A stretch of 64,000 nucleotides of DNA from Phocoena phocoena (taxonomy: Eukaryota > Chordata > Mammalia > Artiodactyla > Phocoenidae): positions 4,036,501-4,100,500 of the forward strand of contig NC_089222.1 of the NCBI RefSeq assembly GCF_963924675.1, given 5' to 3'. Under the pieces are notes generated by a model. It was given only the letters and a program-made list of their open reading frames with translations. It was not told where the DNA came from and did no database searches. The translations under genes and the position numbers were made by a program. Position 1 is the stretch's first letter, and every line of letters begins with the position of its first letter. Shown in pieces: positions 35,605 to 47,649 of this stretch.

Positions 35605-36118
35605 ATCCTTTAATACCTTTCCAAAGCCATAGGACAAAGCACAGACTTCTCAATATGGCTTGCAAGGCCCTCTATGATTTGGTCTCTGCTTTATCACACA
35701 GTATAACTCCAGCCATAAAAAATGACTTATATTCTGCCATACTCAGTGTGTGCTCTCAGCCTCTCTCTGAGTCTTTAAAATACTCTGTTTCCAATATCTT
35801 GGAACACACATCAGCACCCTCACATTCTATCCCATCGACCAGTTACCTCCCACTGATCCCTCAGGTCTTCAACTAGGTATGACTTCCTCTGCGCAATCTT
35901 CCCAGACACCCCTAGATCATTTAGGTGCCCTTTTTTCCTCAGATGCCCATGGTACTCTCTGCTTATACTCATCATGCTGAACTGTGATGCCTGTTTTCCG
36001 GTCTGTAATTCAAGACTGTACCTCCTTTACCCAGCATTATCCATCCTCCTTACTTTGTTCTGTTGTTTTTTCGTAACTTTTATTACCTTCTAACATACCA
36101 TTGAATTTACTCAGTGTA
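35605..36118 (+). mobile_element. L2 LINE 3' part (first half)
   Basis: 'aatacctttccaaagccatag', 'atggcttgcaaggccctctat', 'gtatgacttcctctgcgcaat', 'cttcccagacacccctag' and 'atttaggtgcccttttttcc' give the L2 3' region. The L2 end resumes at 38100 after a nested element. The 73-codon ORF at 35655-35876 is an L2 remnant. Confidence 0.75.
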
Positions 36119-38099
36119 AGTAGTCCCTGAGATAAGGAGAATTCCAAAGCGAGCTCCACCACATCCCTGGCTTTCCGCCTGGAGTCACTGTCCAGACTGC
36201 AGTGCAGTGGGGTGCAGCCCCATTAGAGCCTGGGGGTCTTGCTGACCCGAAGAGAGAGATTAGACTTCAGGGCTGCTGAGGGGACTTGTGTTTGCAGGAC
36301 AGGGTACTGGAGAAGAGGGAACTGTGCAGAGAAGGAGTTCCAGAAATTCTCAGACATTCCCATTAGTCATTAACGGAATACCAGGCTGTGTACATGAGGA
36401 CAAGACTCCACAAAGCTTAAGAAACAAATGCCAGAACGATGAGCTGAACACAGATTCTCGAGTGGCCCAGGGCTGAGAGTCATGGGAATTCGGACAAGCC
36501 AGTGACTCCCAGGAAAATATCAGGCAGGCTAGTGTACCTGCAAATAGGTTTGCACAAGGAGGGGAGGAATGGGGACAAAAAATTTTTTTTGGAAAAACTA
36601 ATGGCTGAGAAAAAAAAAATACAAAACCACCGATCCAAAAATCTCAATTAATCCTAAGCAATATTTTTAAAAATAAGAAGAAACAGGGAAGAAGAAAGAC
36701 TATATCTAGGTACATTCTCCTCCAATGTACAAACCAATGCAAAAAGAACAATCTAAAAGAAGCCCAAAGTGGGGAAAAAAGACCCATTTCAAACCGGGAA
36801 TGATGGTAAGAATTACCAGTGACTTCTCACCAGAAACAATGGAAGGCAGAAGACAATGCTGTAATATCGATAAAGTGCTGAAAGGAAAATGCTGTCACCC
36901 GTGAATTATCTATCTAGTAAAAATATCCCTCCAAAGTGAAAGCAGACTAAAAATACTTCAAGATGAACAGAGGCTGAGAGAATTTACCACCATCAGATTT
37001 GTTCTACAAGAAATGTTAAGAAGATTTTCAGGCTGTAGGAAAGGGATAGCGTGCAGAAACTCTGATCTACAGGAAGGAATGAAGAGCACTGGAGACTGAG
37101 TAACTATGAAAGGGGGAGAGAGGAGGCCCCAGAGGAGCAGAGTCTGTGATGTGAATTGGAGGCTGAGTGAAAGACAGCATCCAGTACAAGAAAAGAGACA
37201 AAGGACTTCTTCCAGCACTGGGTAGAAGAAATAATTGATGAACTTGGAACTTCCGTTGTACCAAAACCAAGGACCTGGTCAAAGAAAGATGGCGACATGT
37301 CAAAAGGACACAGAAGCCAACTAGAAAACCAGAAAAATAATTCTGAGCAGCAGAATGAATCATGACAATCGTTCATTATAACCCATTAATTAAAATGCGA
37401 AGCCACGAGTCTATACTGATATAAAGAATGAATGAAATCAAAATTTATGAGGAGCTGGACACCTGCTTAGTGCAAAATACATCCTCATAATGTGCTTATG
37501 GATCATGAAGCAGAGAAGGTAACTTCACAGTAGTGTAGCAGACACCCTTGTAATCAGGTAACCAATGTGAACATCATTAGTAAGGGACAAACCGAAATTG
37601 GGTGCCACCTGGTATAACACAATAAGAACACAGCATCACCTCTGTGGTATTCTTGCCAAAGATGCATTCTCTGAACCACCTGAGAAAACATAAGGAAAAA
37701 AAATCAAAGGGCAATTCTATAAAATAAAACCAATGACCTTTCATCTTCAAAAGTGTCAAGGTTATGGAAATCAAGGAAAGACATAAATACTAAATACAAC
37801 AGGTGATACTGAAGTGGACCTTTTGCTCTATATAAAGGATATTATTAGCACCACTAGCAACACTTGACTGAGATCTGAAGATTTGGAGGCAGTAATAAAT
37901 CAGTGTTAAGTTCCTGATCTTGATGGTGGTATTGTAAATGTGTAGGAGGATGTCCTGATTTGCAGGAAATGTGCACTAATGGAAAATGTAATTGGACTAA
38001 ACACTCCAAAAGGTAGAGATTGTCAGACGAGATAAAAAAACCAAGATCTTACTATACGCTGTGTACTAGAAACACACTTTAAATATAAAGAATGTCTTC
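36119..38099 (+). mobile_element. HAL1/L1M-type element, ORF1-bearing, nested in L2
   Basis: It carries old ORF1-like sequence ('gacttctcaccagaaacaat', 'ggaaggcagaagacaatg', 'gtgctgaaaggaaaatgctgt', 'aacagaggctgagagaatt'), then a 3'UTR-like stretch (37380-37960). A short piece resembling the L1 endonuclease region ends it ('tatacgctgtgtactagaaac' near 38055). This order suits a HAL1 (half-L1) copy plus an L1M fragment. There is no intact frame. Confidence 0.65.
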
Positions 38100-38310
38100 A
38101 AATATTATGTTCATTGTTTGTCTTCCCCCAGTAGTATGTTAACCTCACGAAGACAGGGGTATGGCACATAGCAGCCACTTAAAAAATGTTTATTGAGTGA
38201 ATAATCAAGTACTCTGCTTGGACTGTAAGCTTGAGGACAAAGCCCGTGTTTCTGCATCACTGTTTCCCCATGGCCTGGCAAATAGAAAGCCCTCAATAAA
38301 CATTGGTGGA
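38100..38310 (+). mobile_element. L2 LINE 3' end (second half)
   Basis: 'ttcattgtttgtcttccccca', 'gtagtatgttaacctcacgaa', 'gacaggggtatggcacatagc' and a second 'aagcttgaggacaaagcccg...cctcaataaacattgg' end. Two L2-like 3' ends lie in tandem, so a duplication or a second copy is possible. Confidence 0.7.
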
Positions 38311-38324
38311 ATTATAACGGAAAG

Positions 38325-39090
38325 TGAGGGTCTGGCTGCTTGCCACTCAAAAGCCAATAAAGAGGCAAGGTTGGGGGAAAGGAAAGTTTGCTTTATTTTG
38401 GAGGCCAGTAACCAGGGGAGGAGGGCAGACTCCTGTCCAAAGGCCAACTCCCCCCACCGACAATCAAGGGGCAAGAGCTTTTAAAGGTGGAGGGAGCGGG
38501 CTACGTGCAGAAACAGCACAGGCAGCTCTGACAGGCATCTTGCAATTGGTCATGCAGTGGTCTGACCAGCGTCATCTTAATTGTTTTAAGTACAGCATGC
38601 GGGATCTTAGTTCCCCAACCAGAGATCGAACCCGTGCCCCTTATAGTGGAAGTGTGGGGTCTTAACCACTGACCACCAGGGAAGTCCCAGCTCTTGACTG
38701 TTTTAAGTACAGTTAGTCTTTAGTTCCAGAGTCGGTTTGTTACCATTTCTTTGAGGCCCGTTCTCGGAACTGTGGCAGCTTATGTCATGGCTACAGTCTG
38801 GTCATCGTGTCGTTAACGTCTTCCACCTGATGGGGGTTTTAGTATCTACAAGACAGCTCACAGGATACAGCTCAAAATATTATCTCTAGCCCTTGAGGAG
38901 AAAGTAAAGGTCCTTGACTTTGCTTAGAGACTAAACTATTATTATTTGATCTCCTTTGTCTGTTTTCCTTTGTTTCTGCATTTTCTCGCTTCTCTGGTTA
39001 AACTTATTCTTTGGTTAAAGTGTTTCTACAGACAAAAGGCAGGCTGAGGACATGGGGGACACAGACCATAGGGCCCTGCTCCATTTCACA
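38325..39090 (-). mobile_element. ERV LTR 'C', reverse orientation, with TATA box and poly(A) signal
   Basis: It is bounded TG...CA on either strand (plus-strand TGAGGGTCTGG at 38325 and TTTCACA ending at 39090). On the minus strand it has U3, a TATA-like TTTAAAAG (plus-strand 38478-38486), AATAAA (plus-strand tttatt at 38392-38397) and a short U5. It is split by a 103-bp SINE. No TSD of 4-6 bp was obvious. ORFs at 38197-38484 and 38324-38665 are LTR shadows. Confidence 0.7.
38596..38698 (-). mobile_element. Head-only tRNA-Glu SINE with perfect 14-bp TSD
   Basis: The minus strand reads 'gggacttccctggtggtcag', the B-box-like 'gggttcgatctc' and 'gggaactaagatcccgcatg', then stops with no body and no A-tail. 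TSD tgttttaagtacag is at 38582-38595 and 38699-38712. It splits LTR C. Confidence 0.9.
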
Positions 39091-41257
39091 ATGAATATAA
39101 GAATTTAGAACTAACTCATCTGCCTTGCTGTTATGGAATGAGGCTAAATTCACATGGAATTTCTTGCTGTTTTTTTTTTAAGAAATTAGAACAAATAAAA
39201 AATTGAGTTAAGCCATTATCTATTAAAAGTTATATGGCTGCTGCCACCCCTACAGAAAAAAAAAAAAAAACACTATAAATGGAAACATTTTACCAAGGTT
39301 TTTATTTCTACTGGAGTAGATATCCCAGGTATTGATTACCAGATGGTCATGATAATGACCGTGAAACTTCATTACCACTGAAAGTGCTGGGCCCAGCAAA
39401 ACCTTGCTTACAGAGGTTTTAGGTTTCTTATAAGATATACTGATAACATGAATTAAAATGTCTTCTTAAGTATACCTTGCCCTGATTTTATTCTTGCCTG
39501 GACTTTCATGCATGAGAAGAAAGAATTCGCTTTCCCACTGCAATCCAATATATATTAAACCACTTTCTTTCCACAGAAAATGCAACTGTTTTTAAAAACC
39601 AAAATGGGAAGTAATCTCAATTTCTTTTAAAAAAAAAAATCTTTGCTTGGCTGACTCCGTATTTTGTGACTACAAAGCTAACATTTGGCTCAAAAATGCC
39701 TCACCCATACTCATTTTTATTAATATCTTCTTTCTGATGTCGATCCAGATATTGAGAACAAGAGTAGTTAAATCAGGTTATAATAAAATCATTCAAACTA
39801 GTGCTTAGCTAAGTGACCGGCAGCATATCACTAAGACTGTGTTTCCATTGTAAACCATTCTACCTAAAAATTATTGCAGACATATCACATGATATTTTTT
39901 CAAGTCTTTGTAGACTTCGTTGCTCTTTGGTGTTAGATTTGAAGCTGGTTCTTTGCAGCAAGAACTGTGCCTCTGTGGATCACTCAGGTAACATATACTC
40001 TCTATTGGCCTGTCCCTTTCATTAGGCTGTCACTGCTACTACAGTGTTTTACAGATTACAGGTTTTTACTAAAGCTCCAGTCTGCTCTCTTACCCAGTAA
40101 TTGGATAGACAAATTCGGCTCAGCTCAGCAAGTCTGTACCTCTGCATGAAAAAGAAGCCCTGAATTGAAATGCAGCAGCCTTGCCAGTTCAGGATAAATA
40201 GACCTCCAAGGGGAAGTTCAGAAAATCACATTAAAGAGCATTTTGGGTCCCATTTCTACATCTTTACCAATCTAATTTCATAGTTTATGAATACATATGC
40301 ACAATTATATAATAAAAATCCAAAACATCGACTTCGTTGAAAAGGATTTCTAAATTTTAAATTTCAAAATGTTGGCTTAATTAAAAGTCGATGTTTTCTG
40401 ACTTTCTGCATCCTGGTGTGCACAAACCTGAAGCTGATTTTCAGACCATGATTTTTTGTCATTATTTTCAGGACAAAGCATTGCTATAAAAGAGAAACAA
40501 ATTACATGGATGCTATGAACTGTTATTTAATTTCAAAAAGTCTAAAATCTAAAGTTAACGTGTTCATAGCACACTTGCTCTATAATGAAACTGAAATCTG
40601 TAGTATTCTAAGTAATACATTTATGTTCAGTGTGGGTGAGCTTATAACACCGTGAAAACCTCCACTTTTTCACTTCATAAATTTACTGCTGTATTGGCCC
40701 AAATATAATGCTCTGTTAGGCTGCCTTAATTTTCCGAAGAGAGGAAAATTTCAAGTTGCAAAATAAACTCTTGTCACATGAAACTTTCCATTTCTAGACC
40801 CTAAGGTAGGTGAAGGAGTAAAAATGTGCCCTGATACCCCTTCCTTCCTTTTGCTTTAGGTGGTTCCAGCTAGCGTTACTGATACTGAAATTTAAATACA
40901 ATTGCTACCTTAGCATGCCAGCCAGTTTGTTAGAAGTTGCATTCTGTTTCTCTGCTGGCTCCGAAAAGGGGCTAGTGTCTCTCACAGAGTCAAGCATTGT
41001 TGGAAACAGAAAGCTATTGAAAACAGAGATCGTAAAACAGATTTAAGGTGATTTAATCACCTCCCTTCTCCAGTTTTTCCACCAGCCTCTCTCTCCTCTC
41101 AGCGTCTCCAGGGGGAGGCTCAGTGAAGAAGGGAGAGGGAACAATTCTTTGCAAAAGTGGGGAAGGCATTTGTGAGCTGTTGCTTTTGCTTCCCTTGTCC
41201 ATGCCAAATCTTGAGCTTGCAGAAGAATCCTGACCCTCCAGACAAGCACCATTTTAA
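39091..41257. other. Single-copy AT-rich DNA, no gene seen
   Basis: A-runs lie at 39257-39270 and 39629-39640. A 13-bp inverted repeat is listed separately. Small ORFs (39813-40025, 39967-40149, 41157-41339) have no recognisable domain. Confidence 0.45.
40322..40397. repeat. 13-bp perfect inverted repeat with 50-nt loop
   Basis: AAAACATCGACTT at 40322-40334 is the reverse complement of AAGTCGATGTTTT at 40385-40397. The spacer is AT-rich and contains the near-palindrome aaattttaaattt. It could fold as a stem-loop or be the remains of a DNA transposon. Confidence 0.8.
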
Positions 41258-41455
41258 GTGTGAATCCTGGCTTTCCATTGGCTGTGGAGCCTTATACAAG
41301 TTCTTTAACCTCTCTAAACCACAGTTTCATCATCTGTAAAATGGGAACACTGTTCCCTGTTTGCTAGGGTTATTGTGAGGATTAAGTGAAAAAATGTATA
41401 TGAAACCCTTAGCACATAAGAAGCATGAATTCGTATTAGCTATTATGACTAAAAC
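41258..41455 (+). mobile_element. MIR SINE
   Basis: 'tgaatcctggctttccattg', 'aagttctttaacctctctaaa', 'agtttcatcatctgtaaaatg' and 'gttattgtgaggattaagtga' are MIR core sequence in order. Well preserved for a MIR. Confidence 0.85.
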
Positions 41456-42859
41456 ATTTGGAAGAACAGGGTGGTATATCCCAGGCTCTACTGTCCACTG
41501 AAGATCCATTTCCTCTTCTCTGCCACACAGCTAGGCTGTGTATCCGAGGCTTCTCGCAGGGAGGGGTGGTCCAACATGGCTGAGTTCTAGCAAAGATGAG
41601 AACAAAAGGTATTTGTGCCACTTTCAGCTCAAAGCTTTAGGCACCTGCCTTGCCAGCTGAAAGATACTGAGTGGTCTGGGCTGAGTGGTTAGGGAGAAGG
41701 CTGACCTGATGTCTTTCCTCAAACTGCCTACCCGAACAAGAATTTGTCAGGATAAAAGTGAAAATATTACACGAGATCTTTCAGCTCCGAAGAAGGGACA
41801 TCACCTCCCGGCCAGCAGTGGCTTTCCCAGGCAACTGAGAAATTTGCAAGAGTGGTGAAGGCAAGTCCTCATACCTTGCAGCCATCCCTGTAGGGAAACC
41901 CACTAATTTTAATTTAAAAAAAAACAAAACTTGCTCTGCTGGGGACAAGAGTAACAATTGGCCAGTCCATGATCTGAGCACGCACAGTGGTCTTACACTA
42001 CTGTAGGGAGTACCCGAGACACATAAGAGGAGCTGAAACAACTCCAGGGTAAAAGCCTAGAGGAGCTGAGCTCAGAAGACTCACACTGCCCCGTCTCCAC
42101 GACTTCACTAGTAAATGTTATCCCTGACAAACTCAACAGAGAGACGAGGGGCATCAGAAAGCCAACCTCCAACTAACACCCCAGCCAGATTCATGTACCC
42201 ACTTAATTGGAAATTAAAGGGAATCTCGCCCCAAAAATGAGTAAGATGGGGCTCTCTTATGGCATACGCAGTGAAGTTGGAGAAAGCCAGCTTGATAAAA
42301 CATCTTTTCAGAATTCTGACCTTAAAGAATCAAAAGCCTTTCTAGGGAACTTGCATTTCTCTTCCTGTGTCTTTGAGACGTAAGTGTTCTACCTGATCTT
42401 CTTCTGCATTGTGTGTGTGCGTGTGTATATGTGTGTGTGTACGTGTGTGTGTGTGTTTGTGTGTACATGTGCGTGTGTGTGTTTGTGTGTACGTGTTTTG
42501 AGCCCTTCGTCTCTGCCATCGGAAGGCACGTGTATGGCATTCATTTGGCAGCCAATCAAATAAGCTGGGATTCTGAGCAGTCTTTTGTCTGACGGTAACA
42601 ACTCTCAGCGGTTTTTTAACCATCTTAACCTTCATTGTGTCAGCTTGTACAACAAAGGCCTTTACCTTCTTAGACTATTTTTGGGAGTAAACTTTCTCCA
42701 TCCTATGAAAGCTACATCCTTCGCACTGTCTTGTAGGGAAGCCTCTTGCGTCTTATTGGTTTGAGTCACTATTAAGAGATATCTCATCAAGAGCCAGAGG
42801 ATGGATGCTTTAAATTGGAGAAACTTCTAAATTGGTAAATTTTTCAGGGCGCTCATTGT
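41456..42859. other. Unassigned DNA with a GT microsatellite
   Basis: No coding region or named repeat was recognised apart from the GT tract. The ORFs in 42322-42635 on the minus strand are translations of that tract. Confidence 0.4.
42410..42495. repeat. (GT)n microsatellite, interrupted
   Basis: About 85 bp of GT units with TA, AC and TTT interruptions. Alternating purine-pyrimidine DNA of this kind can form Z-DNA. It creates false His/Thr-rich ORFs on the minus strand. Confidence 0.95.
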
Positions 42860-43699
42860 AAACAGCTGTTTTATTGGTGCCTATGGAGAAAAAAACCAAA
42901 ATAAGATGGAAAAAGATAAATATATATATATATATCTTTTATACAGGGCCTTTTATACAAAATAGATAAAATGGTCAGGGGATAAAAGAAAGGAAAGCTT
43001 CTAGGACTCCTTGTAAGAGCAAGACTTGTTGATTGGGTCCCAATGGAAACTAAAGTCAAAGGTATAAAAATTAATAGAATTGAGATGAATGTTTATAAAT
43101 ATTGATGTATTAAAATGTGCTTTATATAAGACGGTTACATCTGTTTTGCTTAATTATATTGTGGGATAGACATGCTTCACTGAGGGATGCTTCCCCTGCC
43201 TGGTATTATAAGACAGGGAAGGCATATAACTCTGCCCCTCAGGAAATATTAATTAAACATAGTAAAGGAAACCAATAGGGTAACCTGAGCCCATACGATA
43301 TAAAGTAAAACTGGGAAGTAATATTCAGGGGCTAAAAAACTAATAATAGAGATTTTGCTCTGGGTCTAACCTGTGCACTCAGAAAGAGGGCCTTTGTTGA
43401 ATATCTTGTGCCAGCTTTCGGAGGCATAATAAATTAAATCCTAAAGTTCTAGAACATAGAACTCTTAATTTTCAGCTTAGTTGGACATCTCACTGATACA
43501 AAAAAGCAAATTAAAGAAAATATGATTGGGCAAATCAATCTTTTAATACCATTTACGCGACAAACCAGTTCTATAGAGAATTCAAAGCAACTGTCTGTCT
43601 CGCTAATCTCTACAAATCAGAAATGTAAATACAAACCACAATAGCCTGAGACTTAGCCTGATTAGTTGAATCAGGTAAAACCTGAAACCAGAGGGGGTG

Positions 43700-43705
<6 letters not shown>

Positions 43706-43756
<51 letters not shown>
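43706..43756. repeat. (GA)n microsatellite
   Basis: About 25 GA units without interruption, ending 'gagaaaag'. Purine-only strand. Confidence 0.95.
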
Positions 43757-43761
<5 letters not shown>

Positions 43762-44447
43762 CCTTTTAAAACTCAGACTGCTGGAAGGGCTCCTTCACCC
43801 AAAATCGAATTCATAGCCTCCTAAAGGGTTTATCAAGGAAAAATACAAATTTTAAAACTCTTTTCCAGAACTAGTAGAGCCTTAATCATCTGAGCAAATA
43901 AATTTAACTTATTCCAACTGTTACAAATAACTAGTAAGTTTATATTGTAATAATTGTAAGTTTTTAAAGTGAAGCTATGAGATCTTTAGTTTGTCTGTTT
44001 CTATGTCTGTGTGTACAATATATGAGATGTCTCTACCTCTGAAAAATATTATCAAAATTAAATTTCTATAAGAGTTTGATTTAATTGACTTAAAAGTAAG
44101 TGCTTACAAACTGTTTCTAAATGTTAAAGAAACTGGCCAGAATGAATTTCAGGTTCACGTGATCTAGGAAATATTCAATATTAAATTAATAGCTGGTATT
44201 AAAGTTAGCTTAAGCTTGCTGGTTTAATCAATATAAACATGTCTTACTTTTATTATACCTAGGTTTACTGAAGGTCAATAAGTTCATGTTACTTCTGTTA
44301 CAGAGTTTGTCAGCAAGAAAAAAAATTAACTTGGTGTAGTGATATTTTCATAAATTATAAAATAAAGGTAGATGAGATGAGGGTTTTCAGGTGAATGCTT
44401 TAGGAATAATTATGTTTTGGGTATGTCTATCTAAAATAGTTTCTCCA

Positions 44448-45273
44448 TCTCCAAACTCCAGGATAGGAATGGGGCCTCTGGGGTCCCAGGCCACCCACCA
44501 CGCCCGCCCAAGCAGGATCTTGGCAACATTCCCTGTCAGTGATGAGGCAGCCCTAGCACTTGTCATGCCACAATCCTGTGTCCTATGTGGGCCCCATGCC
44601 TTGGGACCACACCCACACTCTGCAGGTCCATGCTGCAGGGTCCTTCGTGCCTCAGGAGTAGAGACCACACAGCAAGCAGTTCCCTCCCCAACCAGCAGGA
44701 GGAGGGGAGGAGAGCAGGGGCACCAGGGGAATCTCACTCAGACAACAACACCCCAGGGGTGCCAGCGGGGCCCGTGATGATGCAGATGGGGCACAGACCA
44801 AGAGATGGAACCAGAGGACCCAAAAGGCAGCTGGTCAGGTGCTGGCTCATCTGCACCCCGGACACCTTTGTCCCTCATACACCCCCTTCCTCATACACCC
44901 TCTCCTTAAATGCAGGTTCTTCAGATGTAAACAGGCAGAGCTTCAGACTGAAAGTCAGCTCTTCCAAAGTGACCCGTCAGCAAACACTGCAGGATTCCAC
45001 TCCAGTGGGTGCCCTGCAGTCGACCACTCAGGGACTGAAGTGGATATCGGTGCCAGGGGCAGTGGGAGGGAATGGGGAGTGAGACTTTCATGGTTGTGGA
45101 ATTTTGATTTTGCAAGATGAAAAGTTCTAGGAATGGTGGTGATGGCTCCACGAGAAAATGAATAGATCTGATGCCTCAGAAACATGCACTTAAAATGGTG
45201 ATGATGGTAAAGGGTATGTGATGTGTGTTTTATTTCACTTAAAATAAATCCTTAAAATAAAAAAAAATTTTTT
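44448..45273 (+). mobile_element. Poly(A)-tailed retroposed insertion, possibly a retrocopy of an unknown transcript
   Basis: About 0.83 kb lie between perfect 14-bp TSDs, aaatagtttctcca at 44434-44447 and 45274-45287. The insert ends with AATAAA (45243-45248) and an A-rich run, the marks of L1-driven retroposition. Its last about 200 bp (from about 45070) resemble an old L1 3'UTR ('ttgattttgcaagatgaaaag', 'ggtggtgatggc', 'cttaaaatggtgatgatgg'). The first about 600 bp are GC-rich and match no repeat I recognise. It may be a copy of a spliced transcript that ended at an L1 poly(A) signal, or an L1 with a novel 3' region. The ORF at 44585-45082 (165 codons, ATG start) has no recognisable domain and is not called as a gene. 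Confidence 0.7.
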
Positions 45274-45490
45274 AAATAGTTTCTCCAGATTTCTGGTGGC
45301 TTGAGTTTTGCTAAGTTAAATGATGTGAATTCATTGACTCTCCAGATCCTTTCAAATAAGAAAAAATACTGAACCATTAATTGCTAACTAGGTCTAAATG
45401 TAACCACTTTTGTCATCTTACAAGAGGAAAACTAAAGATATTTGGGGTTGATTAGACACACATCTTGTACCACATTTAAAAAGGAAATTA

Positions 45491-45804
45491 GGGCTTCCCT
45501 GGTGGCGCAGTGGTTAAGAATCCACCTGCCAATGCAGAGGACACGGGTTCAAGCCCTGGTCCGGGAAGATCCCACATGCCATGGAGCAACTAAGCCCATG
45601 CATCACAACTACTGAGCCTGCGTGCTGCAACTAGTGAAGCCCGCACACCTAGAGCCCGTGTTCCACAAGAGAAGCCACTGCAATGAGAAGCCCACGCACT
45701 GCAACGAAGAATAGCCCCGCTTGCCACAACTAGAGAAAACCCGCATGCAGCAACGAAGATCCAACACAGCCAAATAAAGAAAGAGAGAAATAAAATAAAG
45801 AAAT
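45491..45804 (+). mobile_element. CHR-2-type SINE with TSD
   Basis: It starts 'gggcttccctggtggcgcag', then has the long CHR-2 body ('gagcaactaagcccatgcat', 'gaagcccgcacacctagagc') and an AAAG/AAAT tail. The TSD is about aaaaaggaaatta (45478-45490) / aaaaaagaaatta (about 45805-45817). Confidence 0.93.
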
Positions 45805-47649
45805 AAAAAAGAAATTATACTATGGGAAGATGTATTCTTCTAGAGGTTATGGGATATTCCAGTCAAGAAATGCTGATATGACAAACAGTTCACAATTATC
45901 TGCTGCTTATTGGTTTTTGCTAGAGATTAAGGTTTTTAAGGGTTAAAATTGTAATATGTAATTAAAGCTACTAAAGATACTAAGGGAAACATTTCACTAT
46001 GCAAGGAAAGTAGGATGTGTGTTTTCAGCAAAAGAAGGTATGAGAAATGGAAACAAATTTTGTTAACAGGAAAGAATGATTTTGTCCCAGAGGTGGTTGT
46101 TTCTGGATGGAAAAATAAGTGACAAACTAATATGAATACACAAAGTTGTGGGAGATTTATAAAAAGGGAGCCCTGAAAAAGACTTCTGTACATGGTCAGG
46201 CTGGGATTAGGTTAAATTCAATTAGGTAAATGGATTTCGTTATTAGAAGTATACTGATGCAAGACTGGACTTGGTTCCTCTCTCTGTTAAGAGAACAAAG
46301 TTTTCTTGGAATACTACTTTTGATAACAGACTGTGTGAGTTTCTTTGCTGATCTGTACTTACCTGAAAAATCTTTTATTGTCACTTTGGTTAAGTGAATA
46401 AGTATTTTTTCACAGTGACCTATGATCCTATTTGACCAAGTGTTTTGAAACCTTTCTGATATTTTTGACAAAGTTCCCAGACATCAAAATTATCAAAGTT
46501 CTTTTGACTCCCAACTAACTCTGGGATACTTCAAAGGAACTCTGAGAGAGCTCAGAGAGGAATGTCAAACTAATTAGGCTTATTTGGTATGTTAAATTAC
46601 TTGAGAATCATTGTCAAGTGACTGGGGATAAACCTTAGGTTATGTAGTATGGGTAAGTGTCATTAATATAGATATTCCAAAATTTATGTGGAATTCATAA
46701 AAACATGATACGTGCTGACAATTTATCAGTCATAATTCTATGACTAAGTTATCTTAAAACATTGTATGTCACAGAAATATCCAAGTTTCTTGTCGATTGC
46801 ATTGTAATCAGATCTTTAACCATGACATTTTAAGTCTTCTGTCGTTTATAGACAACCATTGTTTTACCCTGATGCTTTTATAAAATGAAGAAATTCAAGA
46901 TTCATAAAAAGGACTTTTTGACAAATACAAGTTCCTGATAACTTTTTCAAAATACCACTGAACAGGGTCAGAAATTACAAAACTCTAATGGAAAACCTGA
47001 TGACTTCATCCAGATCGACAGAAATTAATTTCATGGGACTGAATGAACTGATAAAAATGATTTATAATTTTTTGACTTTTTCTGAAATATACTGGCTTTA
47101 TCTTTGTTTTCCAGAAAAACCTTTCCTCTTATGCTATGACCTACAACAAGTTGATAGATTATACCTTTGTGAGCAAAGATAAAACATTTATCTTTTTCTC
47201 TCTACCTGATCCTTTCAGAATGTGGCTTCCCCAGCTGGCTCCCCTGTGGACTTGAAGTCTTACTGTGACCAGATTACAACTAAGTTATATTAATCATTGT
47301 TTTAATTTTCTCTCTCGTTATTTTCAAGTTTGTTTATTTCAAATTATTTATGTTTTGTGTATCTCTCTTCTGTGCTATGACTGTATTAATGTTACTAGCT
47401 GTAATACTTATATCCTGTCTATTTTATAAGATTGTTTCTTACATTACCCAATGTGTAATCAGGCCTTTGACAAAATTAAAATTAAATTAAATTAAAAGTC
47501 TTGAGGCCGTTGACCGTACAAATAACTCTATATAGAATAATTGTAATAGTGCAACTCTAGATATGGGAAGAAGAAACAAGGGAAAACATTTTCTGGATCA
47601 TAATAGGCTAGTAAGACAGGTGATCCAGAGAGTTTTAGATTATCTGCAG

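Noticed and set aside
42322..42635. His/Thr-rich reverse ORFs
   Set aside because: They are translations of the (GT)n microsatellite.
44585..45082. 165-codon ORF with ATG start inside the retroposed insertion
   Set aside because: No domain is recognisable, competing ORFs overlap in other frames, and the reading runs into L1-like 3' sequence.
46988..47182. 64-codon ORF in the putative ERV
   Set aside because: It may be a decayed retroviral reading frame, but it is too short and unsupported to call a gene.
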